Shown here: piece after piece, positions 37,961 to 46,775 of the stretch | Layout of the letters: the number at the start of each line of letters is the position of its first letter | Numbering within the stretch: position 1 is the first letter of the stretch | Assembly (NCBI GenBank): GCA_033763395.1 | Contig: JANRKQ010000056.1 | Coordinates: forward strand, 1-64,000 | Direction: 5' to 3' | DNA from: Xiheimicrobium sp033763395 | Lineage (GTDB): Bacteria > Myxococcota > Myxococcia > Myxococcales > Myxococcaceae | DNA: 64,000 nucleotides | Translations under genes and position numbers: made by a program | The notes under the pieces: generated by a model | What the model was told of the DNA's origin: nothing | The model's database searches: none | Seen by the model: only the letters and a program-made list of their open reading frames with translations

Positions 37961-40147
37961 ATGCACGTCGAGCGGTGGTGTCTGGTGGAGGGCCTGGTGA
38001 TGTCGAGCGGCAGCGCGCTCGGGAAGCCGACCGACGCCGAGAAGGCGAAGCAGAAGGCCGAGAAGAAGCTCGAGGCCTTCCAGAAGGAATACGACCCCTC
38101 GAAGAACCTCGCCCGCAAGGGTGACGAGCTGCCGAAGGACATCGAGGCGCTCGACAAGGAGCTCGACGCGCTCACCGCCCTCGACGCGGCCGCTGGCGCC
38201 GAGCTGAAGGCCCGGCGTGACGCCGCGGTCGCCGCGGCCCAGCAGGCGGTGGGAGGCGCCGCTGCCAGCAAGGCCATCGACGCCCTCGAGAAGAAGCTCG
38301 ACAAGGTGGCGAAGGACTTCGACCCCGAGAAGAAGAAGCTCGACTCCATCGACCCGAAGGCGCTCGAGCGGGCGCGCAAGGAGGTCGACGAGCTGCTCGA
38401 GAAGGTCGACGCCGCGCAGCGCCCCACGTGGACGACGAAGCGCGACGAGCTGTTCGCGAAGATCGAAGGCGGCGTCGGCGACGCGAAGGTGGCGCGGCGG
38501 CGCGCGAAGATCGAGCCGGTGCCGCCCGTCGAGGCGCTCCCGGGCGTCGAGGCGATTCGGCCCCAGAAGCCCACCTGGTGCGAGGGCGTGCTCGAGGCAC
38601 GCGGCAAGGCGCTCGACACGTATTTCCCTCCCGTCCCGCGCACCTTCTCGGGCCGCCTCACCGAGGTGCTCGCGTTCTCGTGCCTCGACCCCGACTGGGA
38701 CGTGCGTCAGCAGATCGTCGCCGCGTGGCGCCAGCAGGTCAGCAACACGCTCGGCCTCGACGCCGCCACCAACGAGCGGCTGCTCAAGCTGGCCGCGAAG
38801 ATGGAGGTCGCCACCCTCGACAAGACGGCGAAGGCCCTCGAGAAGGCGCACTGCACCACCCTCACCCCGGTCAGCGAGGGCACCGCGGCGGCCCGCGCCA
38901 ACCGCGCCCTCGAGCGCACGGTGCTCGGCTGCGGCAACTCGCGCAGCGACGAGAACCGCATGCGCCTCATCGACATCGACGCACCGGGCGCGCTCACCTC
39001 GCAGCTGGCGGCAGCGGGTGTCATCTCGGCGGTGCTGGGTGAGAACATGGAGGACCCGGGCTCGCTCCTGGGCGCCAGCGACGTGGCGGTGGCCAGCACC
39101 CTCACGCTCGACCCGGCGGCCTTCGAAGCGCAGCTGTCGGCGCTCAAGCTCAACCCCTTCGGAGAAGCCACCGCCCTGGTGGCCTTCTACGGCCAGCGAC
39201 AGCGCCTCGCACGCCTGGCCCAGACGGTGAGGGACGCCGCGAAGAAGACGCCGGCGCTGACGAAGCTCGTCTTCGACGCTCCCGGCGCCGCGGCGCGCGA
39301 CTACGTCGCCAAGCGGGCCGCCGCCGACAGGCCGCTGCTCGACCTCGTGCTGGCGATGGAGGCGCAGCCCGGCAACCTCGACGGCTGCTCGAAGAAGCTG
39401 TGGCCCTTCTTCGTCGCCGAGCTCAAGGGGCAGAGCAAGGCGTCGCTCGAGGCGGTGTCGCTGAGCGGGCTGCTCGCGTGGGCGATGACCGAGTGTGCGC
39501 GCCGCGACGGCGAGGTGCCGGGCATGGAGGCCGTCTTCTCGTACTGGGCCGAGCGCACCACCGCCGTGCGCGGGCCGCTCACCGCCGCGTACCTGGCCTA
39601 CGTCGACGCCTACAACGAGCTGAGCGCGGGCCAGGCGAAGCAGGTGTTCGACCCCGACAAACGCACGGCGGCCGTGGGCGGAGACGGTGGGCTGCCGAAG
39701 CCGCGCCGCAACCCGATGGGTGAAGCGGCGCTCAGCGACAGCCGCTTCGGGCACGAGAACGCCCTCAACCCCTCACAGGCCCGCAGTGGCGGCGTCGTGA
39801 AGGCGGTGGAGAAGAAGGGCGACGTCGCCACCCTGACGTTCCGTACCGAGAAGTTCATGGTGCCCGACTACCAGTGCGTCGAGACGAACCGCATCGACCG
39901 CATCACCGCCGACGGGCAGCTCATCTACCGGCAGCAGTGCACGAAGACCGGCGAGCACGAAGAGGAGTCGACCCTCAGCCCCACCCAGGTGCCGGCGTGG
40001 ACGGTGAATGGCATCGGCCCCGGCTCGTACGTGGTGCCGCTGTGGGCGTCGACGAACGGCGGCGCCGCCGGCCACGGCTTCATCCTCGAGGCGTTCGACT
40101 CGAAGGCCCGCGGCAAGCGCACCTCGTTGCTCGGCGTGCCGCCGTGA
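37961..40147 (+). CDS. Large protein of unknown function with N-terminal coiled coil, 728 aa
   Basis: The ATG at 37961 has a strong ribosome binding site (GGGAGGA) and starts WCLVEGLVMSSGSALG, which looks like a signal peptide with an unusual Glu in its core; an inner ATG lies at 38000. Residues 25-180 are Lys/Glu/Ala-rich coiled coil (AEKAKQKAEKKLEAFQKEY and later copies). Residues 200-560 are alpha-helical with scattered cysteines; the last 120 residues are beta-rich (ATLTFRTEKFMVPDYQCVE). No family recognised. It may be an exported scaffold. The next gene, a TPR protein, follows after 51 bp on the same strand. Confidence 0.7.
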   Translation: MHVERWCLVEGLVMSSGSALGKPTDAEKAKQKAEKKLEAFQKEYDPSKNLARKGDELPKDIEALDKELDALTALDAAAGAELKARRDAAVAAAQQAVGGAAASKAIDALEKKLDKVAKDFDPEKKKLDSIDPKALERARKEVDELLEKVDAAQRPTWTTKRDELFAKIEGGVGDAKVARRRAKIEPVPPVEALPGVEAIRPQKPTWCEGVLEARGKALDTYFPPVPRTFSGRLTEVLAFSCLDPDWDVRQQIVAAWRQQVSNTLGLDAATNERLLKLAAKMEVATLDKTAKALEKAHCTTLTPVSEGTAAARANRALERTVLGCGNSRSDENRMRLIDIDAPGALTSQLAAAGVISAVLGENMEDPGSLLGASDVAVASTLTLDPAAFEAQLSALKLNPFGEATALVAFYGQRQRLARLAQTVRDAAKKTPALTKLVFDAPGAAARDYVAKRAAADRPLLDLVLAMEAQPGNLDGCSKKLWPFFVAELKGQSKASLEAVSLSGLLAWAMTECARRDGEVPGMEAVFSYWAERTTAVRGPLTAAYLAYVDAYNELSAGQAKQVFDPDKRTAAVGGDGGLPKPRRNPMGEAALSDSRFGHENALNPSQARSGGVVKAVEKKGDVATLTFRTEKFMVPDYQCVETNRIDRITADGQLIYRQQCTKTGEHEEESTLSPTQVPAWTVNGIGPGSYVVPLWASTNGGAAGHGFILEAFDSKARGKRTSLLGVPP

Positions 40148-40198
40148 CGGTGGTGAGTTCACTTCACATGGCGCGCCGTCCGTAGGACAACGCCTCGC

Positions 40199-40993
40199 GT
40201 GACGCTCCTGCTCGCGCTCGTGCTGGCCGGTACGCCTGACGCCCCGCGCCTCTTCGTGCTGCCCGACCCGGGGGGCTCGTTCCTCTCGGCCAACGCCGCC
40301 GCCACGCCGCAGAGCCTGCTCGACGCGCGCAAGCTGGGCGAGCAGCTCCGCTACGAAGAGGCCGTGGTGGAGTACCAGCGGTACCTGCAGGCGCCCGAGC
40401 GGCCCTTCAAGGAGCGCTCGGCCGCCCTGTTCGAGCTCGGCTTCATCCACCTCGTGCTGGGGGACGAAGGCACCGCACAGCAGCGGGCCGTCGAGGCGCT
40501 CGAGCTCGACCCGAAGCTGTCGCTCCCACCGGGCACGCCGCAGAAGCAGGTCGAGTTCCTCGCGCGCTCGCGCAAGGCCTGGCTCGCCCGCGCGCGCCTC
40601 GAGGTGAAGGACCGCGAGTCGTCGGACGCGGCGTCGCTCGTGCGCGTCTCGGTGTCGGACCCCGAGAGCAAGGTGGCGCGGGTGCTGGTGCGGTTCTCGG
40701 CGAAGTCGGCCGGGCCCTTTTCGTCGACCGAGGCCACCTGCGACGGCGAGGTGTGCACCGCGGCGCTGCCGTCGCCCACCGGCGAGCCGAGCTTCACCGC
40801 GTACTACTTCGTCGAGGCCCTCGACGCGGGCCAGGCCACCATCGCGCGCGCCGGCGGAGCAGACTCTCCCTTCCAGCTCGTCGTCGTCGACACGCGGCCC
40901 TGGTACCAGTCGCCGTGGGTGTGGGCCATCGCGGGCGTCGTCATCGTCAGCGGCGCCGCCGTCGGCTACGCGCTCGCGCCCGGCCCGCGCTGA
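40199..40993 (+). CDS. Exported TPR protein with C-terminal membrane helix
   Basis: 264 aa from a GTG start. A short signal-like N-terminus (MTLLLALVLAGT) is followed by a TPR-type helical pair at about 40-115 (LRYEEAVVEYQRYLQAPERP, FELGFIHLVLG). A beta-rich, possibly Ig-like module follows at about 130-220. The last 25 residues are a membrane helix (WVWAIAGVVIVSGAAVGYAL). It should expose its TPR and beta domains in the periplasm. Together with the preceding large coiled-coil protein it may form an envelope complex. It is convergent with a Ser/Thr kinase, 2 bp apart. Confidence 0.65.
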   Translation: MTLLLALVLAGTPDAPRLFVLPDPGGSFLSANAAATPQSLLDARKLGEQLRYEEAVVEYQRYLQAPERPFKERSAALFELGFIHLVLGDEGTAQQRAVEALELDPKLSLPPGTPQKQVEFLARSRKAWLARARLEVKDRESSDAASLVRVSVSDPESKVARVLVRFSAKSAGPFSSTEATCDGEVCTAALPSPTGEPSFTAYYFVEALDAGQATIARAGGADSPFQLVVVDTRPWYQSPWVWAIAGVVIVSGAAVGYALAPGPR

Positions 40994-40995
40994 CG

Positions 40996-42738
40996 CTACA
41001 GCTCGTTCCAGCGGCCCTGCGCGACGTCGTAGCTGAGCTTCTTCTGCTGGTCGGGCCGCACCACGCCACGCCACGCCGCCGACAGGTTGCCGTTCGCCAG
41101 GCGCACCGTCACGGTGTACCGGCCCGAGGGCACCTTCTCGTTGAAGGGCTGGTCCTGCTCGTAGCTCTTCGCCGCGCCGCGCACGACGACCTTCGCGCCC
41201 GTGTCTCCGGCCACCGAGATGCGAATGGTGCCGATGCCGTCGGGCACGTCGTCTTCCACGGGCGGAGGCGTTAGCGGCTTCACCACCTCAGGTGGCGGCT
41301 TCGGCGGGTCGACCTTCGCCACCACCACGTCTCTGGGCTTCACGGGCGGCTTCTTCACCGTGGGCTTCGTGGTGGGCGGCGCGGTGAGGTCGACGTCGGG
41401 CGCTTCGACGGCCACCGGTGGCTTCGGAGGCGCCTCGACCGGGCGCTTCACGGCGGGCGGTTGGGGTGGCACCTCGGCCGCGGGCGGGTCGGCCACCACG
41501 ACAGTGGGCGCCTCGATGTCGATGGCCGGGTCCTTCGCGCTCTGCGCGGCGAGCAGCGTGCCGAAGGTGCCGATGATGATGGCCGAGACGAAGGCCACCA
41601 CGAGGAAGGCGCGGCGCGGTGGAGAGGCCGGCCTGGCGGCGGGAACCCGCTCGGTGTTGTGGTCCCTCTTCTTCTGCGCTGGCACCAGCCCGGTCGTCGA
41701 CGCGCCGGTGAAGGCCGGGGTCGCCAGCGCCGGCCGCAGCATGACGTCCGAGGGTGTGGCGGTGATGACGGCGGGGAAGGCCGAGCTGCGCGTGCCGCCC
41801 GAGGCGGTGATTTCACCGTCGTCATCGACGTAGCCGAGCAGCGCCGACTGGCCGACGCGGAAGCCCGAGTCGAAGGCAGCCTTCTCGAGCGCCTCGCGCA
41901 TGTCGCGCGCCGACTGGAAGCGCTCCTCGGGCTTGAGCATGAGGGCGCGGCGCACCACCTCGTAGAAGGGCGGCGGCAGGCCGGGGAAGACCTCGTCGAG
42001 GTCCTTCCACTGGCCGCGCACGAGGGCCGCGTGCCGCTCGCCGTGGTTCTTGTGGTCGTCGAACGGCGTATTGCCCGAGGCGAGCTTGTAGAGCGTCACG
42101 CCCAGCGAGAAGAGGTCGCTGCGCCCGTCGAGGCGCTTGCCCATCGCCTGCTCCGGCGAGAAGTAGCCTGCCTTGCCCTTGGTGACGCCGGGCATGGTGA
42201 GGTTGCGGTTGGTGGCGGCCTTGGCGATGCCGAAGTCGATGAGCTTGAGGCCGCCGGTGGCCGAGAGCAGCAGGTTGTGCGGCGAGACGTCGCGGTGCAC
42301 CAGGCCCGCAGAGCCCCCTTCGGTCTTCAGCGCGTGCACGGCCTCGAGGGCGCTGGCGGTCCAGATGCCGATGGCGAAGAGGGCCTCGTCCGAGAAGCGC
42401 TCCTCGTGCTCGCGCAGCGTGCGGTTGATGGTGGCCAGGGTTTCGCCGGGCACCAGCTCCATCGCCATGTAGAGCAGCCCGTCGTCGCTCTCACCGACGT
42501 CGTAGATTTGCGCGATGTTGGGGTGGCTCAGCGTGCAGGCGGTGCGCGCCTCGTCGAGGAACATCTCGCGGAAGTCCTGCGACTCCGAGTACTCGGGGCG
42601 AATCACCTTCACCGCGACGGGGCGGGTGATGCCCTTGGTGAGCTCCTGATCGGCCCGGTACACCTCGGCCATGCCGCCCTGCGCCAGCAGGCGGCTGATG
42701 GTGTAGCGACCGACTCTGGTGCCAGCTTCGAGGGCCAC
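40996..42738 (-). CDS. Membrane Ser/Thr protein kinase
   Basis: 580 aa. The kinase domain (about 10-285) shows the Gly-rich loop LLAQGGMAEVY, the VAVKVIRPE lysine, HRDVSPHNLLL, DFGIAKA and FSPEQAMGK. The residue two after the catalytic Asp is Ser instead of the usual Lys, as in many myxobacterial kinases. A membrane helix (FLVVAFVSAIIIGTFGTLLA) at about 380-400 is followed by a Pro/Lys/Val-rich extracytoplasmic linker and a small C-terminal beta domain (IRISVAGDTGAKVVVRG). It probably relays an envelope signal. It lies 55 bp downstream of the adenosine-deaminase-like gene on the same strand. Confidence 0.93.
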   Translation of the reverse strand: MALEAGTRVGRYTISRLLAQGGMAEVYRADQELTKGITRPVAVKVIRPEYSESQDFREMFLDEARTACTLSHPNIAQIYDVGESDDGLLYMAMELVPGETLATINRTLREHEERFSDEALFAIGIWTASALEAVHALKTEGGSAGLVHRDVSPHNLLLSATGGLKLIDFGIAKAATNRNLTMPGVTKGKAGYFSPEQAMGKRLDGRSDLFSLGVTLYKLASGNTPFDDHKNHGERHAALVRGQWKDLDEVFPGLPPPFYEVVRRALMLKPEERFQSARDMREALEKAAFDSGFRVGQSALLGYVDDDGEITASGGTRSSAFPAVITATPSDVMLRPALATPAFTGASTTGLVPAQKKRDHNTERVPAARPASPPRRAFLVVAFVSAIIIGTFGTLLAAQSAKDPAIDIEAPTVVVADPPAAEVPPQPPAVKRPVEAPPKPPVAVEAPDVDLTAPPTTKPTVKKPPVKPRDVVVAKVDPPKPPPEVVKPLTPPPVEDDVPDGIGTIRISVAGDTGAKVVVRGAAKSYEQDQPFNEKVPSGRYTVTVRLANGNLSAAWRGVVRPDQQKKLSYDVAQGRWNEL

Positions 42739-42793
42739 GGGAGACGCCGGGCCGTAGCATACCCGGTTGACCGTTCGAGCCCAGCGGACCGCC

Positions 42794-43852
42794 TCAGCCC
42801 ATGGGCAGCGCAGCGCCCGTCATCTCGGCCCAGCGGCGGTGCATGTCGGCCTCGAGCCGTCGCAGGTCGACGCCGAAGCCCTTCGCGCGAGCCAGCTCGG
42901 CCTGGAACGACGTGCCCATGGGCGTGGGGTCGTCACTGCCCAGCACGCAGTGCACGTGCGCGCGCTGCAGCGCCACCAGCGGTTCGGCGCCGTGGCGGTG
43001 CTGCAGGGCCTTCAGCGCCGTGGGGATGAGCAGGTGGTTGCTCGTCGGGCACACCTCGAGCGTGACGCCGGCCTTCGCGAGGCGCTCCAGCGTGGCGGGT
43101 GACTCGAGCGCGTGCACGCCATGGCCGATGCCCCGCGGCGCCAACTCGAGGGTGCGGTCGACGGAGCCGTGGCCGGCGAACTCGCCCGCGTGAATGGTGA
43201 GGTCGGGCAGGTGGCGGCGCAGGCGCTCCAGAATGGTGACGAGGCCCGCCGGCAGCGGCTCGGTGTCGGGCGGCGGCACGATGCCCAGGACGTCGAGGCC
43301 CACCAGCGAAGGCGCGTGCTCCACCACCAGGTCGGCCAGGGCGCGGTAGTGCGGCTCGCTCTCGAAGGTGCGCGACAGCCCCAGGCGCACCACCATCGGC
43401 TTCTTCGTCGCCCTGGCCACCGCGTCGCGCGCGCGCAGCACCGCGAGCAGCACGGGCCGTGCGTACGCTTCAGCGAACGTTCGCGGAGGCACGTCTCGCC
43501 ACGCCTGGCCCTGGTTCTCGAGCAGCGTGCGCGTCATCGAGAAGAGCGACAGCCGCATCTCGAAGCCGTCGGTGTCGGCGGCGGCCTCCTCGAAGGCGGC
43601 GACGGCGAGCGCCTCGATGGCCTCGACGCTGACGTACGCCTGCCGGGCCAGCACGATGCAGCGGTAGAAGACCGAGGCGTCGTCGGTGGGGCTCGCCATG
43701 GTGAGCGCCGCGGCCAGCGCCTCGGGGGGCCGGAAGGTGCCCGCCCCGGCGTCGAAGAAGAACGGCGTGCGCAGGTCGAACTGCCGGGCGACGCGGGCCA
43801 GCGCCTGCGGGCTGTGGGAGCCCTCGAGGTGCCGATGGAGGTCCAGAAACAT
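42794..43852 (-). CDS. Adenosine deaminase-like amidohydrolase
   Basis: 352 aa from ATG 43852; the longer upstream frame lacks family features. Metal and active-site motifs of the adenosine/AMP deaminase fold are present: DLHRHLEGS near the start (two zinc His), IHAGE (catalytic His and Glu), IGHGVHAL, CPTSNHLL and GSDDPTPMG (catalytic Asp). It should deaminate adenosine or a related purine, or adenine. The order and length are normal. It is divergent from the frameshifted hydrolase gene and 55 bp upstream of a kinase gene. Confidence 0.9.
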   Translation of the reverse strand: MFLDLHRHLEGSHSPQALARVARQFDLRTPFFFDAGAGTFRPPEALAAALTMASPTDDASVFYRCIVLARQAYVSVEAIEALAVAAFEEAAADTDGFEMRLSLFSMTRTLLENQGQAWRDVPPRTFAEAYARPVLLAVLRARDAVARATKKPMVVRLGLSRTFESEPHYRALADLVVEHAPSLVGLDVLGIVPPPDTEPLPAGLVTILERLRRHLPDLTIHAGEFAGHGSVDRTLELAPRGIGHGVHALESPATLERLAKAGVTLEVCPTSNHLLIPTALKALQHRHGAEPLVALQRAHVHCVLGSDDPTPMGTSFQAELARAKGFGVDLRRLEADMHRRWAEMTGAALPMG

Positions 43853-43951
43853 GGCGCCCTCTACCGTGCCGGCCGCGCCGATGCAGGAGAGAACCGCAGC
43901 GGCGTCGCAGGTGGCGTGAATCGAAGCGCCCAGGGGCTGCATCAACCGCAC

Positions 43952-45003
43952 GTGCGAATCGTGGGTTCAGTCCTGCTGGTGTCCGGGTGTGCCTCGGTGC
44001 ACGTGGGGGTCGACGTTCGAGCGCTCGAGGGCACCGCGCGCCTCGTCGAGCAGCGCGCCACCGTCTCGGCGAGGCCCTGGCCCTTTTCGTCGCAGCCCGA
44101 GCTCGAGGCGCGCACACGGCCACTCCCCACCCCGGCGTTCGTGGAGCGGCTGCCCATCGGCGCCCGCTCGCTGCACGTCGACGGCCTCATCGAGGAGCAG
44201 CTCGTGTTCCGGAGCCGGATCTCGCTGCGGGCCGTCGAGTCGAACCACGCCCGGCTGTTGGTGTTCCGTCACGGGCCCCTCGGCCAACGCCCGGTGCTCC
44301 TGTGGGTGCCGGGCCTCGGCCTGTCGGAGCTCGCGATGCGCCTGTTGGGCCCGCTCCTGCGTGACGCGGTGGGGCTGGGGTTCGACGTCGTCTTCTTCGT
44401 CCCTCCGTACCACCTCGAGCGGAGCCCCCGGGGGGGCCGGCTGGCGACGCGGTGCTCGCGACGGACCTCGCAGATCACCTCGGGGTGGTGGCGCAGGGCG
44501 TCGCCGACCTGAGGGACACGCTGCGGCTCCTGCGTGAACGCGGTGTGCAACAGCTCGGGCTCTTCGCGGGCTCGCTGGGGGTCAACCTGTCGCTGCACGC
44601 CGCCCGGTTCGAGGCCGACGCGTCGCGCCCGACGTTCGACTTCGTGGTGGCGATGATTCCGCTCGTCGACTGGAACGCGCTGGTGTTCGAGCGGCCGGAG
44701 TTCGAGGGCCTGAGGGCCCGGCTCGAGGCGGCGGGGGTCGCACGGCGGCTGCGTCAGACCTACGCGGACCTCGACCTGTCCGCCCTGGAGTCGCCCGTTC
44801 CGCCCGGCCGCGTGGCCGTCATCGCGGCCGCGTGGGACCAGGTGACGCCCTCGGGCCCGAGGGAGCGCTGGCAGCGTGCGTGGGGCGTCAAGGCCGTCTC
44901 CGTCCTCGAGCGCGGCCATGGAACGGTGCTGTTGGGAGCGGCGCTGCGGCGAGAGGCCCGCCAGCGCCTCGTCGAAGCGTGGGACCGGCTCGAGGGCCCC
45001 TGA
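43952..45003 (+). pseudogene. Alpha/beta hydrolase lipoprotein, interrupted by a one-base deletion
   Basis: A GTG at 43952 starts a short lipoprotein signal (IVGSVLLVSGC). The first frame gives the oxyanion region (PVLLWVPGLGLSE) and ends its homology at PYHLERSPRG. After 44430-44436, a run of seven G next to five C, the homology continues in another frame: AGDAVLATDLADHLGVVAQG, the nucleophile elbow FAGSLGVNL and the C-terminal RVAVIAAAWDQV and GHGTVLLG. Adding one G joins them into a 350-aa protein with a plausible Ser-Asp-His triad. The substrate of this hydrolase is unknown. Confidence 0.78.
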
Positions 45004-45252
45004 CGTCGTGGCCTGGCTGCGGCAGGCTCGGGGGCGTCTGGCTGACGTGGGTGGCTGATGTCGGGGAGGAGCGCCGCTTCAGCGGGTCGGAGGCGTGGCT
45101 GCACGACGCTCGACGCACGGACTCGAGAGGCGCAAGCGGGGCTGGCTTCAGAAGGGAGCGCGGGGGGCGGAGCGGGCGCTCCGAAGCCTGGAGGGTCGAG
45201 GGCCGGCTGAACGGTCTCGCGCGTCGTGCGAAACGACCAGCGCGGAGGGCAG

Positions 45253-45353
45253 GCGCTCTCCGGGACGTGTCCACCTGTTGACGGTTTTGGTCAACACGTT
45301 GACGTCAACCTGTTGACGGTTTCCGTCAACACGTGGACACGCCCCGGGAGCGC
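45253..45353. repeat. 101-bp near-palindrome made of two 35-bp hairpin units
   Basis: Centred exactly between 45303 and 45304. The core is the 12-bp palindrome GTTGACGTCAAC (45298-45309). Outside it are TGTTGAC (45276) with GTCAACA (45290), and TGTTGACGG (45311) with CCGTCAACA (45323). Then come GTGTCCAC (45267) opposite GTGGACAC (45333), and GCGCTC (45253) opposite GAGCGC (45348). The 37-nt half arms agree at 30 positions, with the mismatches mainly in the loops. The two halves are also a direct repeat with 35-bp period. It lies between convergent genes in the otherwise gene-free 45004-45580. Confidence 0.9.
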
Positions 45354-45415
45354 GAGCCGTCCCCGGCCTCTGCTTCCGGAGATGGTCGTGCGGCCTGATC
45401 GTGGGCGTCATTCCG

Positions 45416-45443
45416 CCGAAGACCTCGGGTCTCGAGGCTTCGG
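45416..45443. terminator. Hairpin between convergent genes
   Basis: CCGAAG...CTTCGG closes a second helix CTCG...CGAG around a GGTCT loop. It lies in the same gap as the 101-bp palindrome, 138 bp from the 3' end of the MYXO-CTERM gene, and could terminate transcription from either side. No U-run. Confidence 0.4.
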
Positions 45444-45580
45444 AGCGCGACTGACAGCCCATCTCCCCCAGGAGCCTCTCGTCCGTCGGCGCAGGGGCTC
45501 GAGGGTCAGGCCCTCAGCACCGAGTCGGTCTCGGTTTCGGCTCCGTCTCGTCGCAACGGTCTGCGTGAGGAGCGGTCGCT

Positions 45581-46756
45581 TCAGCTCCGTCGGCGGCGCA
45601 GCCGGGTCAGCGCGAGCAGCGCCAGCGCCAACGAAGCGGGCTCGACGCTCGCACAGCCGCAACCGCCTTGACCGTCCATTCCGTTGCCACCGGCCGTTCC
45701 GCCTGCGCGTCCACCGGCCGTGCTCGAGGTCCCTCCACCCGCAGCGGACGTGCCCCCGCCCGCCGAGCCACCGGATGAACCGCCGCCCGTGCTGGAGACC
45801 CCTCCAGCCGCGCCTCCTGCGCTCGAGCCACCTGCAGCACCGCCGCCTGTGCTCACGCTTCCACCAGCGGAGCCTCCCGCGCTCGCCCCGCCCGCGGCGC
45901 CACCGCCGGCGGATCCACCAGCTGTGCCACCGCCCGTGTTGACGCCTCCACCAGAGGACCCACCAGCGCTCGCACCGCCTGCGGAGCCACCAGCCGCCCC
46001 ACCGCCCGTGCCCACGCTTCCACCTGCAGCACCACCTGCGCTCGAGCCGCCCGCTGCGCCGCCACCAGCGGATCCACCAGCCGCAGCGCCACCCGCCGCA
46101 GCGCCACCCGCCGAGCCGCCACCGGTGCCCGCAGAGCCGCCGCCGACGCCCGCGGAGCCGCCACCCGTGCCCGTGGAGCCGCCACCCGTGCCCGTGGAGC
46201 CGCCACCCGTGCCTGCGGAACCGCCACCGACGCCCGACGAACCGCCGCCCGTCCCCGTCGAGCCCTCCATCAGGGTCAACGGCGCCAGCTCGACCCACGC
46301 ACTGCGACTCGACACCACCACGAAGGCGCGGAACGTCACCGCCCCTGCGCCCGGGCCCGGCGCCGTCCACGTGAAGCCCTGCTGCGCCTTGAACGCCGAG
46401 CTCGTGTGCGTGAGCGTGGCCATCGAACAGCCGGACATCGACGTGAACCCTGCCGGCATCGTGAAGCTGCCCACGAACGAGCCCGAGGCGCTCTTGGCCC
46501 ACAGCAGCAGTCCCCTGAACGTCGTCGTCGAGCCCGCCCGCGAGAGCGACAGCGTCAGCGGCTGGCCCGGCACGTAGCTGGTGCCCGTCGTCGACAGGCT
46601 CCAGCCGTCGGGGCTCGTGAGCGTCGTCGCGCCCATGCTGCCCGTCATCTGCTGATTGCTGACTTCACACACCGGCGCGCCGCTCGAGAACGCGCGGCTC
46701 TCGACCGCACCGCACACCACCATCGCCACGGCCACGCGCATCCACATCGTCTTCAT
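45581..46756 (-). CDS. Exported Reeler-domain protein with Gly/Ser linker and MYXO-CTERM-like tail
   Basis: 391 aa; ATG at 46756 with GGGGA upstream. A signal peptide (VAVAMVVCGAVESRAFS) leads to a Reeler-type domain at about 28-170, with paired cysteines (APVCEV, SGCSMATLTHTSSAFK) and the strand FTWTAPGPGAGAVTFRAFVV. Then about 185 residues of Gly/Ser/Ala/Thr repeats form a flexible stalk. The end (GGCGCASVEPASLALALLAL plus LRRRR) has the Cys, hydrophobic helix and Arg cluster of a MYXO-CTERM sorting signal, so the protein should be anchored at the surface. Ligand unknown. It marks the genome as Myxococcota. Confidence 0.85.
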   Translation of the reverse strand: MKTMWMRVAVAMVVCGAVESRAFSSGAPVCEVSNQQMTGSMGATTLTSPDGWSLSTTGTSYVPGQPLTLSLSRAGSTTTFRGLLLWAKSASGSFVGSFTMPAGFTSMSGCSMATLTHTSSAFKAQQGFTWTAPGPGAGAVTFRAFVVVSSRSAWVELAPLTLMEGSTGTGGGSSGVGGGSAGTGGGSTGTGGGSTGTGGGSAGVGGGSAGTGGGSAGGAAAGGAAAGGSAGGGAAGGSSAGGAAGGSVGTGGGAAGGSAGGASAGGSSGGGVNTGGGTAGGSAGGGAAGGASAGGSAGGSVSTGGGAAGGSSAGGAAGGVSSTGGGSSGGSAGGGTSAAGGGTSSTAGGRAGGTAGGNGMDGQGGCGCASVEPASLALALLALTRLRRRRS

Positions 46757-46775
46757 TGGTGTCCCCACGTCCCGT

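Noticed and set aside
36671..39754. 1027-codon minus-strand ORF opposite the peroxidase and coiled-coil genes
   Set aside because: It spans two genuine plus-strand genes with CxxCH motifs and a strong ribosome binding site; the minus product is low-complexity.
45253..45353. Transposon or integron attachment site reading of the 101-bp palindrome
   Set aside because: No transposase, integrase or target-site duplication is visible nearby, so a mobile origin is not supported.
45684..46577. Proline-rich plus-strand ORF (PPAEPPAVPP-like)
   Set aside because: It is the reverse complement of the Gly/Ser stalk of the MYXO-CTERM protein, which has a signal peptide and sorting tail; the Pro-rich frame has neither.
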